A stretch of DNA of 64,000 bases from Scedosporium boydii (GCA_002221725.1 NJFT01000038.1:124001-188000); one strand, 5' to 3'; counted from the first letter of the stretch, positions 23,303 to 35,994 are shown. Numbers and translations: made by a program. Notes: a model not told the origin generated them from the letters alone.

Positions 23303-26254
23303 ATGTCGACTCTTGACACCACTCAGTCCCAACCAGCACCAGCGCCATGTCCCCGCTGTGTCCTCCAGACCTTGTGCATGAAAGCCACACTCCTAGGGAA
23401 TAACATCTCAGTTCGACTCGTCGACCTTCTCACGACCTCACGGAACCGGCCGGCTGGATTGAACAAGCTTGCGCAATTGTTCCTGGAAATATGCCGGGTC
23501 CTGTGGTCCATTGAAACAGGACTTGCCGAGGCGACGAAGAGGAATACTACCAGGGAAGCGGACGAGAACAAGGTGGGGGCGTCGACATCCCCGGCCGACG
23601 AGCAGGATGAACAGGGCCCGCCTGAAAGTGAGGCTAGGGCAATCCCTGAGGATATGAAAGCTGTGCTGGAGACCCGCCTCCGCAATACGATCCGAGATTT
23701 CGAGACGCTCGACAGCGTCCTCCAGAAGAATATCGAGGCTGACCAAAAGGGTGCCGTCGCCCGTCTGCAGCATCGGTGGCGAAAAATCTTTGCCGACAGG
23801 GAAGTCGACCGCATGAGAACCATGCTTTCGCGCTTGAGGGATTCTCTGAGAGCGAGCGCGCTCGTTCTGCAGTGGTCCCTCGGCAACCCACCCTCCGAGA
23901 CGTCAATTGGTGCTGGGTATACAGGCCTTGCTGCCGCCCTAGACAACATGGAAGATACCAGACGGTCTATGCTTGGGCACCGAACGCAGACCATTGACCT
24001 TGAAGAGCTCGTGCTCGGCCCACGAAGTGGTCGTACTACTCATACCTCTTCACCTTTTGTGGATTCCCCTCGCTCTACTACTGCTTCTGACAGTCATGCG
24101 CATGACAGGCCCAGGGGTGAAAGTCCGTCTGCCGACCTTGAGAGGCGAAGATCACTGTCCGCCATTCGTTCTATCGAACACGATGATGAGATGCCTCACG
24201 GGTTGCCTGTGAGTGCGAGGTCCATGAGCGAGAGCATTCCGAGCACACGGGAAGGATCCCGGCCTCTCAGCACACCACGCCCGATGAGCGCGAGCACACG
24301 GCCCACGACGATCGGTCCCTATTCAACTGGCTCACCGCACGAGGATACCTTTTCTTCTACCCTCACCGAAGCTCTTCCTTGGATCGAGGAGATGGAAAGC
24401 CTTGACTTAGACTCGATTGATGCAGACACCGTGCTCCGAGTGAAAGCGGAACCTTTGTCCATGCCACATTGGACCGCGGCGAATGCGGATGGCGGCAACA
24501 CCGATGCGCTAAAGACGACTTTGACATCGGCTATAGAAGGGGGAAATCACAGAATTATTGAGCAGGTTCTCGATAAGGGAGTTCCTCCCGACAGCGCCGA
24601 GATGCACCTACTTCGTGAAGCTGTCCTCAACCACGATACTGAGAGCCTGCTTCTTCTGCTACTATTCGGGGCTGATCCTAATCGGCCGGATACCGATGGC
24701 GTGACGCCGCTGTACTCTGCCGTCCATGTTGCATACCCGGAGGGCGCCAAAGCTCTACTCAAATACGGGGCTGATCCGAACCTCACGGCTGGGCCTCATG
24801 GCGAGACTCCCTTGGACCTAGCTATCGAGCAAAGAAACACCATTCTTACGCACCTCCTCCTCATCTATGGTGGAGATCCGAACCACCTCATGTCCAATGG
24901 AAATGCGCCGCTAATTCAAGCCATTGACGAGTCAGCGCCCAAGCGCCTCGTCGACCTCTTGCTGGCATACGACGCCGATACCAACGTCAAGGATGACCAT
25001 GGCAAGACGGCGCTCTGCGAGGCCGTTTTGGCAAATCGGGCCGACGTCGTAACGTCTCTCTTGGACCGCGGTGCCGACCCCAATCTTCCCGGACCCGAGC
25101 ATGTGCTCTGGATGGCGGTGTGGAAGCCGCTGTGCCTACGCAACCTTCTTACGCGTGGCGCCGACTTCCTCAGGGCCCCTGGCATAATGGAGCTCGCCAC
25201 TTCCATCAACAACGCCGACTCGGTAAGGATCCTCCTCCAAGCCGGTGTCGATCCCAACGTCAAGAAGGATACGCTCTATACACCGCTCTGTACCGCCATT
25301 CGCGACAACCGTACGGACATCGTCCATCTGCTCCTCGACAGCGGGGCGGATCCGAACTTACCTGGAATGCGCTACCCAATTGAGGAATGCGTCGCCCGCT
25401 CGCAAAATCTTATTCTACCACACTTACTCGACGCGGGCGCTGATATCAAGAAACCACACGCAATTCTTGTGACTGCGGCGCGGTCCAAGAATGTCGTTTG
25501 CATGGCGCGACTCCTCAGCGAGGGAGCGGACCCGAATGCTAGATCCGCAAATGGCTGCACGCCTCTCACGACGGCCATCCGAGCCAATCTTCCCGACGCC
25601 GTATCCCTCCTCCTCTCGCACAACGCGGACGTCAGCCTCCGCGGCGACCACGACTGGCCCATCTGCCTGGCGGTCAGCCACCCCGACATACTCCGACTCG
25701 TGATCCCCCACATCAAGGACATCCACTCGTACCCCAGCGTGATGGAGCAGGCCATCGTGGCCAATCAGCTCGAGAGCGTCGCCATCCTCCTCGACTCGGG
25801 CTTCTCCATCGAGGAGAAGACGAGCGGCGTGTTCTCGCCGCTGACGACAGCCATTCACGAGCATAGGGAGGCCATCGTGCGGTACCTCCTCGACAGGGGC
25901 GCCGACCCTAACGCCTTGGGGGAGCACCTCCCACTCGTCAAGGCCCTGCGGCGTACGGGCGGCGGGGACATTTCTACAGTCAGGATGTTGGTCTCCAAGG
26001 GTGCCGACGTGAATAAGGTGTACCGAGGCTGGAACGCCGTCATGCAGGCCGTGGAGAATGGAGACGTGGAGATGCTGAGGGTTGTGGCTGGCCAGGGGGT
26101 TGATCTCGATGTCGTAGGCGAAGGGGGACGGACGCCGCTGGGGATGGCAATGGCTGTAGGGTGGGATGAAGGTGTGGGGATCTTGGAGGAGAATGCTCTT
26201 CGGAAGGGAAGAGATGAGAATGGGAAGCGTTATTTGGACGTAGGGCTAATTTGA
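23303..26254 (+). CDS. Large ankyrin-repeat protein
   Basis: A single exon of 983 residues. Residues 1-230 are a helical, fungal-type N-terminal domain without enzymatic motifs; it starts with a CPRC pair and includes long amphipathic helices. Residues 230-390 are Ser/Pro/Arg-rich and probably disordered. From about residue 400 to the end runs a series of roughly 14-16 ankyrin repeats. Many show the GADPN turn (for instance LLFGADPNRPDTDGVTPLYSA and LLDRGADPNALGEHLPLVKAL). Ankyrin stacks bind protein partners; in fungi such proteins often belong to multi-domain recognition receptors. No NACHT, NB-ARC or effector domain is present, so the role is unknown. The uninterrupted frame shows the gene is intact. 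Confidence 0.85.
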   Translation: MSTLDTTQSQPAPAPCPRCVLQTLCMKATLLGNNISVRLVDLLTTSRNRPAGLNKLAQLFLEICRVLWSIETGLAEATKRNTTREADENKVGASTSPADEQDEQGPPESEARAIPEDMKAVLETRLRNTIRDFETLDSVLQKNIEADQKGAVARLQHRWRKIFADREVDRMRTMLSRLRDSLRASALVLQWSLGNPPSETSIGAGYTGLAAALDNMEDTRRSMLGHRTQTIDLEELVLGPRSGRTTHTSSPFVDSPRSTTASDSHAHDRPRGESPSADLERRRSLSAIRSIEHDDEMPHGLPVSARSMSESIPSTREGSRPLSTPRPMSASTRPTTIGPYSTGSPHEDTFSSTLTEALPWIEEMESLDLDSIDADTVLRVKAEPLSMPHWTAANADGGNTDALKTTLTSAIEGGNHRIIEQVLDKGVPPDSAEMHLLREAVLNHDTESLLLLLLFGADPNRPDTDGVTPLYSAVHVAYPEGAKALLKYGADPNLTAGPHGETPLDLAIEQRNTILTHLLLIYGGDPNHLMSNGNAPLIQAIDESAPKRLVDLLLAYDADTNVKDDHGKTALCEAVLANRADVVTSLLDRGADPNLPGPEHVLWMAVWKPLCLRNLLTRGADFLRAPGIMELATSINNADSVRILLQAGVDPNVKKDTLYTPLCTAIRDNRTDIVHLLLDSGADPNLPGMRYPIEECVARSQNLILPHLLDAGADIKKPHAILVTAARSKNVVCMARLLSEGADPNARSANGCTPLTTAIRANLPDAVSLLLSHNADVSLRGDHDWPICLAVSHPDILRLVIPHIKDIHSYPSVMEQAIVANQLESVAILLDSGFSIEEKTSGVFSPLTTAIHEHREAIVRYLLDRGADPNALGEHLPLVKALRRTGGGDISTVRMLVSKGADVNKVYRGWNAVMQAVENGDVEMLRVVAGQGVDLDVVGEGGRTPLGMAMAVGWDEGVGILEENALRKGRDENGKRYLDVGLI

Positions 26255-27080
26255 AAGGAAAGCAAACAAAACTGGGACGGGAAAACGGCGTTCTAGATTC
26301 AATCATTCCTGTTACGATGTTTATGATGCACTAAGGGTGGGTGGTTTCTTTGTCTCTTCTCTTTTTCTCCTTTCTTGATTCTTTCATTCTTTTCTTCCCT
26401 TGTATTTCTATTTACGAAGGATATGACTTGAAAAGTACTGGGCTACAGAAAAAAAAGACACGAAAAAGGACCTATGGAGAAAATTACGGGTAATGAACGA
26501 AGGGGGAATCAATTTGACGACTTTGTAATGCAGCTATTTACGCCTGTTAAAACATGTTTGACCTCAACTGCGGCCAAGATGCCGAGATCATCTAGACTCA
26601 GATGTGTGTACGCGAATGTGTGTACGATGTCCGATGTACGATCGACAGAAACTTGGCTTCGAAAAAAATGGCCTCGAGTTGGTGTTAGCTACCCAACGGA
26701 CCTCTTCTATTATGGGTTTTGATTCCTCACATACCATTACAGTAGAAGAAAAAAAAAAAAACCTCCCCTTGAAAACGATAGAATTTCCTTCCCGTCCGAT
26801 TCATTCGCGTCTGGCAGCTAAAGGCAACAGTCAAGTTAGCACGCGACCCCCAGTCGGGATATAAAAGGGAAACCTTACCAGGAATAGAGTTCAACGTACA
26901 CGGATATACGCGATGGTTCAAGCGTACCCTTCAGCAAAGGGATCAAAAAAAAGTAGTTCACTCCGAGGATCGAAGATGGAAAGACGTAAGGAGGACCTTG
27001 AACCGCATGTTGGGATTCAAGCCCTCGAACCCTTCCTCCTTGAGCTGCTGGTGGACCTCCTTGAGCAGCTCGACCGTGTA
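26255..27080. other. Intergenic between convergent genes
   Basis: Contains only short A/T-rich and pyrimidine-rich stretches. No gene seen. Confidence 0.5.
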
Positions 27081-28205
27081 CTACGGGCCGGCTTTATCAA
27101 GGTTGAGGAAGCCCCTCATGCGCCCCAGGGGCATCTCGACCCATTTCTGCCGGAAATCGCAGCGGGTTTCGGTTTCTAACTGACTGACGGCGAAGTTGTC
27201 GTCTGGATTTTTGGGCAACGGGGGTTGAGGACGCTTGAGTTAGTGGGACGGAAGGAAAAAAAAAGGAAAATAAATAGATGAAATGGGGTGAGGGGAAGAG
27301 GGAAGGGAAGGAGAAGGAAAGAAGAGGAGGAACATACCGAGTATCAAACGCACGCAACTCTTGGGCGTATCCCGGATGAAATTGGCAGCGTCAACTATCG
27401 GAGAAACATTCCGATCCCTGGCCTGCTTTTTGAACGTAGGGCTCAAATCCTTCCCCTTGACCGAGTACAAGATGTAAACGGCGTCGGCGTCCCGGAAGAA
27501 CATGGGGAACCGCTCAAACATATCCTTGCAGGGGAAGATACACCTGACGACATCGTCATCATCGGTGTCGTCGCGATAGACGGGCCAATCGGGCGAGATC
27601 TCATCCTCGATGTGTCCGTGGCAGCGGAAGGTCTTCTCGTTCCACTTGAAGCCGACGCGGCGAAGAGAGCGGAAGTAGCTGTTATAGATAAAGTCGACGG
27701 GAGTGGTGGTAGCGACGGTCCACTGATTGATGATTTGCGGGTTCGTGGCGAATTGAATGACAAGCAGGTCGTCGACCTTGTTGAACGGTCGCTTCTTGGA
27801 CAGGTCGACGTAGTGCTTGGTGGCGCCCTTGGTGACCACGAGGTTGACGGCATGGGCGGCCTCGACGCTGGTGTGCGCGATCCTCTTCCACTGGCGCCAG
27901 GTGGAGTTGCAATTCGTGACGGCGTGGAGATGGATGTGATCCTCGAAGTGGCTGGGTTGCATTGAGAAATAGATGATGCCAGGTTGTAGCATGGCCATTT
28001 GGAAGATTCGAGAACGGATCTCGGGGGGAAGGTTGAGAAATTGGGGGAAAGAGGTTAGAGTTCGTGACGGCTGGGTCTGGGCATCATTGTCCGCGGTGCT
28101 TGTGCCCTCGTTTCCTGTCAATGCCTGAATCTCGTCGAGAGAATCGACAGCGACATGAATCGTGTCACCTATGAACTCTCCCCAAGGAATATTCTCATCA
28201 GCCAT
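27081..28205 (-). CDS. 2EXR-domain (fungal F-box-like) protein
   Basis: Exons 28205-27338 and 27202-27081 give 329 residues; the intron starts GTATGT and the junction is phase 1. Residues about 50-80 (TLTSFPQFLNLPPEIRSRIF) form the 2EXR motif, a fungus-specific relative of the F-box start (FxxFxxLPxEIRxxIW). The rest follows the usual pattern of this family: a strand-rich segment with IYFSMQPSHF, then a helical region carrying VEAAHAVNLVV, then RSLRRVGFKW and the MFERFPMFFRDADAVYILY strand. 2EXR proteins are numerous in filamentous fungi and hardly characterised; a role in substrate recognition for ubiquitin ligases has been suggested by analogy only. The second exon is short (40 codons) but keeps a sensible composition. 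Confidence 0.8.
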
Positions 28206-30974
28206 GGTCAGGATATGTCCACAACTTGAACAGGAAAAACAGTGTCTTCGTTGGCTCAGAAGATGATCCTAGGGGTGAAGAAAAGGGTTAGAGCAGGGGA
28301 TTTCTGTGTGAAGGGAGAGCTCTTTGAGTACCTTGTAGAGGATGGCTTGTTGTGTATTCCTTGAAAGGATATCTAGCAATGCTCACAGGTGAGGATAACG
28401 AGATGAGAGGAAGTGAAAGGAAAAGGAGAGGGATTGATGTCAAGAAAGGATAGATATTCACTAGAAATAATCAGTGAAAGGAGCCTCTTGGGGGAGTAGA
28501 GATTTCAAGACTTGCCTCAAGTTTGGAACTGGAGGGTGAAGGTGAAGAATAAAGGAGAGAAAGCGAGGAGAGAAGGGAAAAGAATAACGATGAGGTGGAC
28601 GAAAATGAGGCTGGGTTAGTATCTCTAGGAGACACGTCACGTCGCGGTGTTGTTTTCCTTACAGTATGTTTACAATGAATCAAGATCAACCGAACTAGAA
28701 TCGTTCCTGCCCTGGTAGATCATGAAGATCTGGAGGAAGGGTCAGCTTTTCATGTCTGGGAACAAGGTAGGAACGTCCTAGGAAAGGGATGTGAGGCACA
28801 ATCTTGTTGTGTTTTGATGGCCCAAGGGGCTGGGACCGCCATGAGAGAGGAAGGCCTGAAGAAGGAGCGAAGCAGACATGGAAATTGATCTAACCAGCAT
28901 CACTGGAGCTAGAAGAGAGTTTGCAAGTTAGGGAAGGAAGCCAAGGGCAAGGAAAAAGAGAAACCAATGGATTCTGGGGCTGATGCTGAACTCCTGTTAT
29001 GAGTGCCATGGTCTGGGATGAAAGGATATCGATGTCTGTCCTAGAGCTACCTTGAATTGGTGTCGGTGTCTCGACGGCATCTACGCCATCACCGTCAAGG
29101 GGACTCCCGTCTGCCATATCCCACAGTAGAGCTCGAGACGAGCAAAAGATTTGTTCGGTCCTACAGCCGCCTTGTGCTCAGAAACCAGAAACGTCACGCC
29201 TACACCTCGACTAACACGCGTTTATGAGTTAGAGAAACAATATAAGAGAGGGACAACAAAGATGTTGATATTCATTGCCGAAGCACATGCTACTTAACCC
29301 ACCACTCCTCCGACCTCTGATCCACTGATCTGTTCGAATCCAAGGCTCTGGGCCTGTCAAGTGGTACGAGAGTTGAAAGTAGCACCGAATCCTTGCCCTC
29401 TCCTAAAAAAATAAGTTTTATGAGTTTTTTTCGTTTTTCTTTTCCCGCATTTTCGTGTTTTCTTTCGCTTTCCTTTCCCTTGTCCGTCATTCTCATTGTA
29501 TGCCTTCGTCGTTTCCCGTCCCGCCAGCACAAGTCGCGCCGTTTCGTATGCCAAACTAGGGAAATCGTGACATCGCGGGAGCCGTAGTAGTAAGAATAAT
29601 GAAGAAGAACAGGAAGGGAAAAATGAGAGAAGAAAAAACACGTGGGGTATCGGATATCATGGTACATGTGAACAATGCACGCCGTTGATGCGGTTGGGAG
29701 GGCTCGTCACTGATCGACAAGCAACCTTCTTCCAAAAACAACCAAGATATCGAAGTCTGATCAGAGAGGCTCACCGGGAGAGCCGCCTGACCAGGCTAAT
29801 GCTTTTGTTTCCTTTTTCCGGATCCAGTAATCGATGCATCCTTCGCCAGGTGCTCGCTGAATGCACGCACACGCTTCCAAAGGGGAGACCGTACAACACC
29901 AGGTTCCCAAAAAAATGATAACCCTTTCGCTTCTCCAGCCTCCGACCGCCAATCGCCAACCGCCGACCACTCACCGTCCCCCGGGCTCATCCATCAAGCC
30001 GGAGAAAGGAAAAGAGCAGTCAAATGCAACAATTGAGAACCAAAAAAAGCCAATGTTTCTCTAAACGCCGTGACACCGTGAACTCCATGCCTATCTTCTT
30101 GACTTGGCAATACCAGCCGCAAACGCCACCTCACAAAGAGTCCAGCCGAAAAATCCTGGTATACCGGAACAGTTAAACGTCGTAAAAAACAGGGGCATCT
30201 TTTGGTCGGATAACTGCCTCCAATAGTACCAAATTAAGTCGGACAAATATATAGAGGTCGAATGTCGAATGTCGAATCGGGCTCACCCGACACGAAACCA
30301 GCGGTGGTGAGCGCCCTGCTCTAAAAAGAAAGATGAAGAGAGCAAGAAAAAAAATAGTGGGGAAAACAAAACGGCGGGGAATGAGAAGCTTGATCAACAT
30401 CATGCGTCTGCCAGTTCATGAAATGTATGCCCGAGACCAAGGACGGAGAGGGAGAAGTTCATCCTGATTCTTGAGAGGGGGTGGGCTATCTGCGTGATCC
30501 AGTGTTGCCAACGTCGTGGTGTTTCGGCTAGTGTGAGACGACAGAAAGTGACGGCCGTATAAGACAGGATGGACTCGAAGTGAAGAACAAAGGATGGTAA
30601 GGCTGCCGGGACGAGTCCCAGGCAACCAAGCGGATATGGTACAGAAGAACAAAAAGTGAGGAATATTCAAGGGCTCATTGCGTAAACGGCGTAAGCGTTT
30701 CCCCGTTCGTCAATCCCCCCATGCCCACAAAGGAAAAAAAAAGAAAATAGGATATATCCCCAGCCCTCGCCATGAGATCAGGCAAAAACAAGGGGAAAAT
30801 GAGGAGAGAGAGAGAGAGAGAGAGAGAAAGGAGGACAAACATAAAGTGCAGCAGATATGTACAAAGTCAGAACAACCCCTTTACTCCCAACCTCCGCTGA
30901 TAGGGTCTCGAACGGCGGTGGCATTTGCTTGACCGGGCTCTAGACCAACCGGGGGGGAAAAGAATGTGGTATTA
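28206..30974. other. Intergenic, 2.8 kb
   Basis: No gene is supported. A frame of 75 codons at 28890-29117 (minus) starts MADGSPLDGDGVDAVETPTP and looks protein-like, but no continuation was found. The right part carries a (GA)12 microsatellite and the 3' untranslated region of DHH1. Confidence 0.45.
30804..30827 (+). repeat. (GA)12 dinucleotide microsatellite
   Basis: Twelve perfect GA units in the 3' flank of DHH1; on the gene's own strand they read as a CT tract. Confidence 0.9.
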
Positions 30975-32755
30975 TTAGGATTGTTGGATGGCGGGGCCTT
31001 GGCCTCGGCCTCGACCGTAGCCGCCGTTATAGCTGCCCCGACCACGACCTTGGCCATGGTAGCCCCGGCCGCGACCGCGACCACGGTTGCTCTGGTAGTG
31101 GCTGGGCCCGTTCTGAGTGAGGTTCTGGGTCTGCCAGTTGACGTTCGGGACGGGTCCAGCAGGTTGTTGCTGCTGGTGGTGAGTGTGTTGCGAGCGCTGC
31201 TGGGCAGGCTGGGCCTGGTCTTGCGACTGGCCGTTGAAGTTCTGAGGTGCATTAGGCTTCGCCGTGCTGTTGGCGCCGGGCTTCAGAGTCGAGATTGGGC
31301 GGGGAATCGTTTCGGGGTTTTCGTAGACGTAGAGACTCTTGTCAATGGTCTGGGGGATGGGCTGAATCTCGGTGCCCAAGTCCCGCTCGATGTTGTACAG
31401 GTTGAATCGGTCATCCCAGTTGATCAGGTTAATAGCCAGACCAAGGTGGCCATATCGGCCGGATCGACCAATGCGGTGGAGGTAAGTTTCGGCGTTCTTG
31501 GGGAAGTCGAAGTTGATGACGACGTTTACGGCTTGGATATCGATACCACGGGTGAGGAGATCGGAGCAGACAAGGTTTCGGCAGACGCCGTTTCGGAAAT
31601 CGTGGAAGACTCGGTTACGAGCCTGCTGGGCCATCTTGGCGTGACTGTAGAAGCACGAGTAGCCCAGCTCGGTGATCTTCTTGGCGAGAAGCTCGACGCG
31701 GTTGGTCGAGTTGCAGAAAATGATGGACTGGTTGATCTGAAGCCTGGAGAAGAGGGTGTTCAGGCAGTGGACCTTGGACTTTTCGTCGACGAAGGCGTAG
31801 TACTGGGTGATACCCCGCAGCGTCAACTCGTCCATGAGGTTGATCTCGTAGGGGCTGACCATGTTCTTGTCAGAGAAGTCCTTGACGGACAGCGGGAAGG
31901 TGGCGGAGAACAGCATGACCTGGCGGTCCTTGGGGTGGAACTGCAGGAGCTGCTCGATGACGGGGGTGAACTCTTGCGAGAGGAGCTTATCGGCTTCATC
32001 CATGATAAACATCGGGCATTCACTCAGATCGGCGACATTCTTGCCTGCCAAATCGAGAATTCTGCCGGGTGTTCCCACTACTATGTGGACAGGGTCTTGA
32101 AGTCGGATAATGTCATCTCGAAGTCCGGTTCCTCCAGTGGTGACCATGACGTTGATACCAAGGTGCTTTCCCAATGACTTGCAAACGTGCGACGTCTGCA
32201 TGGCCAATTCTCGGGTGGGGACGAGGATGAGGCATTGAATCTTGGAGACCTTGGGGTTGATCTTTTCGAGGGCGGGGATTACGAAAGCGGCAGTCTTTCC
32301 GGTGCCGTTCTTGGCTCGAGCAAGGATATCTCGACCGGTGAGGGCGACGGGGATGGCCTCTTCTTGGATGGGGGAGGGCTTCTCGAATCCGGCTTCGAAG
32401 ATGCCCATCAGCAGATCTCGCTTAAGGCCGAAGTCTTCGAACTCGAGGCCTTTGGTATTCGTAACGTCCTGCATAGAGGATTCAGTTAGTGTTTCGTTCT
32501 AAATGCTGCTGTCGATGCCGGGAGAAGCAACACAGAATGCCGGGTAAAGGTTGGGTGGCGACATACCTCAGTCTGTTTCCTGCCATCCTTGGCAGGTATC
32601 TTTAACGCCTTCTTCCAATCATCGTTGGTGCCCTCACTAGGGTTCGTTAGCGAGCTGACATGCAAAGGAGGATGTCTCCGGAGAGGTGAGGGCGATGGGT
32701 TCGAAGCATACCCAATCTGAATGGTATTAAGCTTATCTGCAAGCGCGTCCGTCAT
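30975..32755 (-). CDS. DHH1: DEAD-box RNA helicase DHH1/DDX6
   Basis: Exons 32755-32567 and 32468-30975 give 560 residues. The intron is GTATGT to CAG with CTAAC ahead of the acceptor, phase 0. All helicase motifs are present in order: Q motif ([10 protein letters not shown]), motif I AKNGTGKT (about 116-123), PTRELAM, TPGR, DEAD (220-223), SAT (251-253), then in the second RecA lobe IIFCNS, TRGID and HRIGRSGR. The C-terminal 110 residues are Gln/Asn/Pro-rich and end in RG-rich repeats. This tail is typical of fungal DHH1 and supports condensation into P-bodies. DHH1 acts in decapping-coupled mRNA decay and translational repression in the cytoplasm. The 5' leader is long and CT-rich. Identity is firm. 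Confidence 0.95.
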
Positions 32756-33920
32756 TGTGGCATATGACGCTGAGGCCTGTAATGTGTGTCTGTGGGTGGA
32801 TACGGTAGAAATTGGAAACGAGTCGAGGAAAGGAGCCCTGCCGAAAGGTATCTCAACGGGGGCTGGTGGAGGATCGCTCTGGTGTCGTCAGTTGGGAGTT
32901 AAAGAGTTGAGGCCTTCGAAACCCGTCTTGATGAGGTGGAATTGGAGTTGACTGTCGGCAACAAAGATAATCGTCTGGTTTCAAGTTCGCTAGAGAGATT
33001 CTGCTTGGAGACAGGATTCAAGCGGGTTGTGTGTTGAGAGAGAGAGGAGGACGAAAGAAGTCGAGTTTGGCTCTCCAGAAAAAGTGGTGTTGTGTGTGTG
33101 GCGTGGATTTTGGTGGAAGGAGAGAGGGGGTTGGTTTGGTTGGTTCTCTGCAAAGGAACGCCTACCGAGTCGAATTTGTGTAAAATCGGAGCAGGAGGTA
33201 CGAAGTTCGTATGAAAATTTCCTTTTATCGCTTTTGGAACGGGCGTCTGAGGTCGTTCTCTTTGATTGAAGATGTCGTTGTGGTCGTTGTGCGGGGCACT
33301 TGGCTGTTTTTTTCTTGTTTTGATTTTCTGATTCACTGAAGGGTTTTGCAGTTTTGCAGGTTTGCAGGGGGGGCGAGGCTCTGAAGAGGGAAGCAGATGG
33401 AAGGTGATGATTTTGCTTCCAAAACCTTGGAGCTTCGGTGTGGTCGGTGCTGTGGGGTCGGGGTCGGACACCTGCCTGCTGCTGCCACCTGCGGATAAAG
33501 AGGGACACGTGCGGGGTCACAAAATATATCACGTGGTGAACAGGGCGATCCCTTGTTCAAATGCCCCCGTCCGCGGAGCAATGAGATGAGGCAAAAGCCT
33601 GAGCAAATTGGGGCGAGCCAACTGAGCAATTTGACCAGCCTGAGCAGATTGGCATTGGTCAATAACATCACCAGACTGAGTTCCCCACTGTTCGGCGAAT
33701 TTAATCCGGGTTCAGCCGGCGTAATCGGCGACCTCGATGGAATATCAAGACCCGGGGGACCTGGTTATCTCGCCCCTCGATTCCATACTCTCTTTTTGAC
33801 CCCAACTCCAACATATTCAAGCATTGGACATCTAGTTGCTGTGGCGCGGCGACTAGAATGAATTGGAGATTGTCTATCTACTACTACAGTGCTGATACCC
33901 CTCCACATTGAAGAACGACT
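32756..33920. other. Divergent promoter region of DHH1 and the J-domain gene
   Basis: Upstream regions of two divergent genes. Open frames on the minus strand (32899-33532) are Ser/Pro/Thr-rich but overlap the expected long DHH1 leader and are not called. Confidence 0.5.
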
Positions 33921-34754
33921 ATGAATGTTGCAGCACACGCATCCCTTCGCCATGGCCTCCCGAAGACCGTCCTGTCGCCTCTCCTCTTCCACCCCTCCCA
34001 ATCCGATATAATATACGTCCGAGTCCCTTCCCGCCAACTCCATCGTCATCATCATCCTTACCGTCATAACCAAGGCAGTCCCCAGAACCTCGAGTGGCCG
34101 TCGCATCCGAACCCCACACCATACGAAATCCTCCGCGTCACGCCAGGCGCCCCGTACACGAAAGCGAACTTTTATAGGCTCGCCAAGCTCTACCACCCCG
34201 ACAGGCACCACTGCCTCGAGACCACACACTCCCATCTATCTCCCTCCGTCTGTGTTGAGCGCTACCGACTCGTCGTCCTCGCCAACGACATCCTCTCCGA
34301 CCCGTCCAAGCGCCATGCCTACGACGTTTGCGGCCTGGGCTGGCACCAGGCCAAGCCCGTGACGAGGGCGACGTACAGTGAATGGCGAAGGGGAGAGCAC
34401 TCCCCGGCGAGGAATGCGACGTGGGAGGACTGGGAGCGGTGGTACGATGCACGCAATGGCAAGAAGCAGGAGCCCGTGTACATGTCGCACGGGAGCTTCG
34501 CGGCACTGTTGGGACTTGTGATTAGCATTGCTGTTATTGGGCAGGCGAACAGGGCTGAGAAGATTGCGCAAAACTACACACAGCTGATGCAGGAGAAGCA
34601 TGGAAAGATCGTGGGTGACATGCAGAAAAGGGCTGAGCACACGGCCCTTATGGGGAGGGAAGAGAGGGTGGCTTCCTTTATAAAGGATAGGGAAAACGCA
34701 CTGTGGGGCTACAATCCAGAGAAATGGGACGCGGATCGTCCGCAGTCGAAGTGA
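33921..34754 (+). CDS. Mitochondrial-type J-domain protein
   Basis: A single exon of 277 residues. The first 60 residues are rich in Arg/His/Ser and lack acidic residues, as in mitochondrial presequences. The J domain follows at about 66-135 (TPYEILRVTPGAPYTKANFY, then KLYHPDRHH with the essential HPD, then RYRLVVLANDILSDPSKRHAYD). A transmembrane helix (FAALLGLVISIAVIGQANRA) lies at about 192-212, and a charged helical C-terminus follows. J domains stimulate ATP hydrolysis by Hsp70 partners; a membrane anchor after the J domain suggests a role at a mitochondrial membrane. A specific orthologue is not claimed. Confidence 0.85.
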   Translation: MNVAAHASLRHGLPKTVLSPLLFHPSQSDIIYVRVPSRQLHRHHHPYRHNQGSPQNLEWPSHPNPTPYEILRVTPGAPYTKANFYRLAKLYHPDRHHCLETTHSHLSPSVCVERYRLVVLANDILSDPSKRHAYDVCGLGWHQAKPVTRATYSEWRRGEHSPARNATWEDWERWYDARNGKKQEPVYMSHGSFAALLGLVISIAVIGQANRAEKIAQNYTQLMQEKHGKIVGDMQKRAEHTALMGREERVASFIKDRENALWGYNPEKWDADRPQSK

Positions 34755-35990
34755 TTTTAGGTTCCGACCATTCTGCTGTCTTACTACCGACCTTGAGTTG
34801 GGCTGGAAAAGGAGACAGAGACATGGACGGAGATAGAGATGGAAACAGTGCCAGAAGCGGGGGGAGAGGCGGCGGGCGTCTGGCTGCTTTCGTCCCTGAA
34901 CATGATGCGCCCAAAGACGTTATCGGGGGCATAATCATCGACCCTGCGCCTGGCCAGGTCATTCCGCTCCTCACGGCTGAGGCGTGTCCGGGTCTCGGAC
35001 CTAGGAGAATTGGTATTCCCCTCGGTGGACCAAGTAGACTGGGGCATGTTTCTGGGCTGGGATTTGGGGGAAGAAGAACTGAGGCGACACTTATACAGGA
35101 GCACTAGGCAATGGCAAATGGATGTAGGAAAGGTCTTGTGCGAGCTTGATGGCTTTCTCTAAGACATAATATTTTACATGGGCATCCTGAACTGATATGG
35201 CCTCTCTGTCCTTCTTATTTATAGATTTTTTAAATCCTAGCCTCACCCGCTGAATTTTGATCGTGCCCTTCTTCTCAACAGGCAGGCGCTGTCAGGAGGA
35301 TTAGCAGTCGCCCATCCACTTTCCATCCTTCCTCAGCAAGAGCTTAAGACAGTGACCTTCTTCTGTCATTGGGTGGAGCTTGTTGGTACCTATGCATGTA
35401 CCTGGTCCATCCTTCACATTGAAGTATTAGTCTAATCCCTCACATCGACCGCCTGACGTATCTCATGAAAGGTACTGCAGAAGTATTTTCAAATATAAAA
35501 TAGGAGAAAATATACACATTTAAAACTTGATCTACGATACGTTAGGTGGTGACGTGGGTCTTACAAGTTAATATTTAGATCCCCAGTCGAGGTTTGACCA
35601 AAAGTTGGTTTATCGCAGTACCTCTCCCGAGAGTTGGGCACTCAGGGACGGGACAACAAATTGGTTTTGAAGTGCGAAGTACATCAAATCAACACTCCGC
35701 GTCGCAGAGATCAAAAAGGCGAACTCAAAATCTTGGAGCCAACCCATTGTTCCCCGTGCTACGGCGGGCTGTTTGCTTTTTATTGCGATTCAATTCTTGT
35801 GAGTTGATCTCCAACAGCGACCGGCGAACGTTAGGGATACATCTAAATATATTGAAATACGCATATAAAACTGTGTACCCCAAGATCCAAACAACGAACA
35901 AGGCAGTCTAACATCGAATCAATGTTGCTTCCAGCCCCCCTCGCGCACATCTGATTTTGGGAGAAATCTATGATCAATCCCGACACCGAG
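34755..35990. other. Intergenic after the J-domain gene
   Basis: Frames on both strands at 34703-35107 overlap each other; one on the minus strand (35104-34784) reads plausibly (RLSREERNDLARRRVDDYAP) but has no known relative that I recognise. The part beyond 35200 is AT-richer and without genes. Confidence 0.4.
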
Positions 35991-35994
35991 ATAG

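Noticed and set aside
30966..32177. 403-codon open frame on the plus strand
   Set aside because: Exact antisense of the DHH1 coding region; its openness follows from codon use of that gene.
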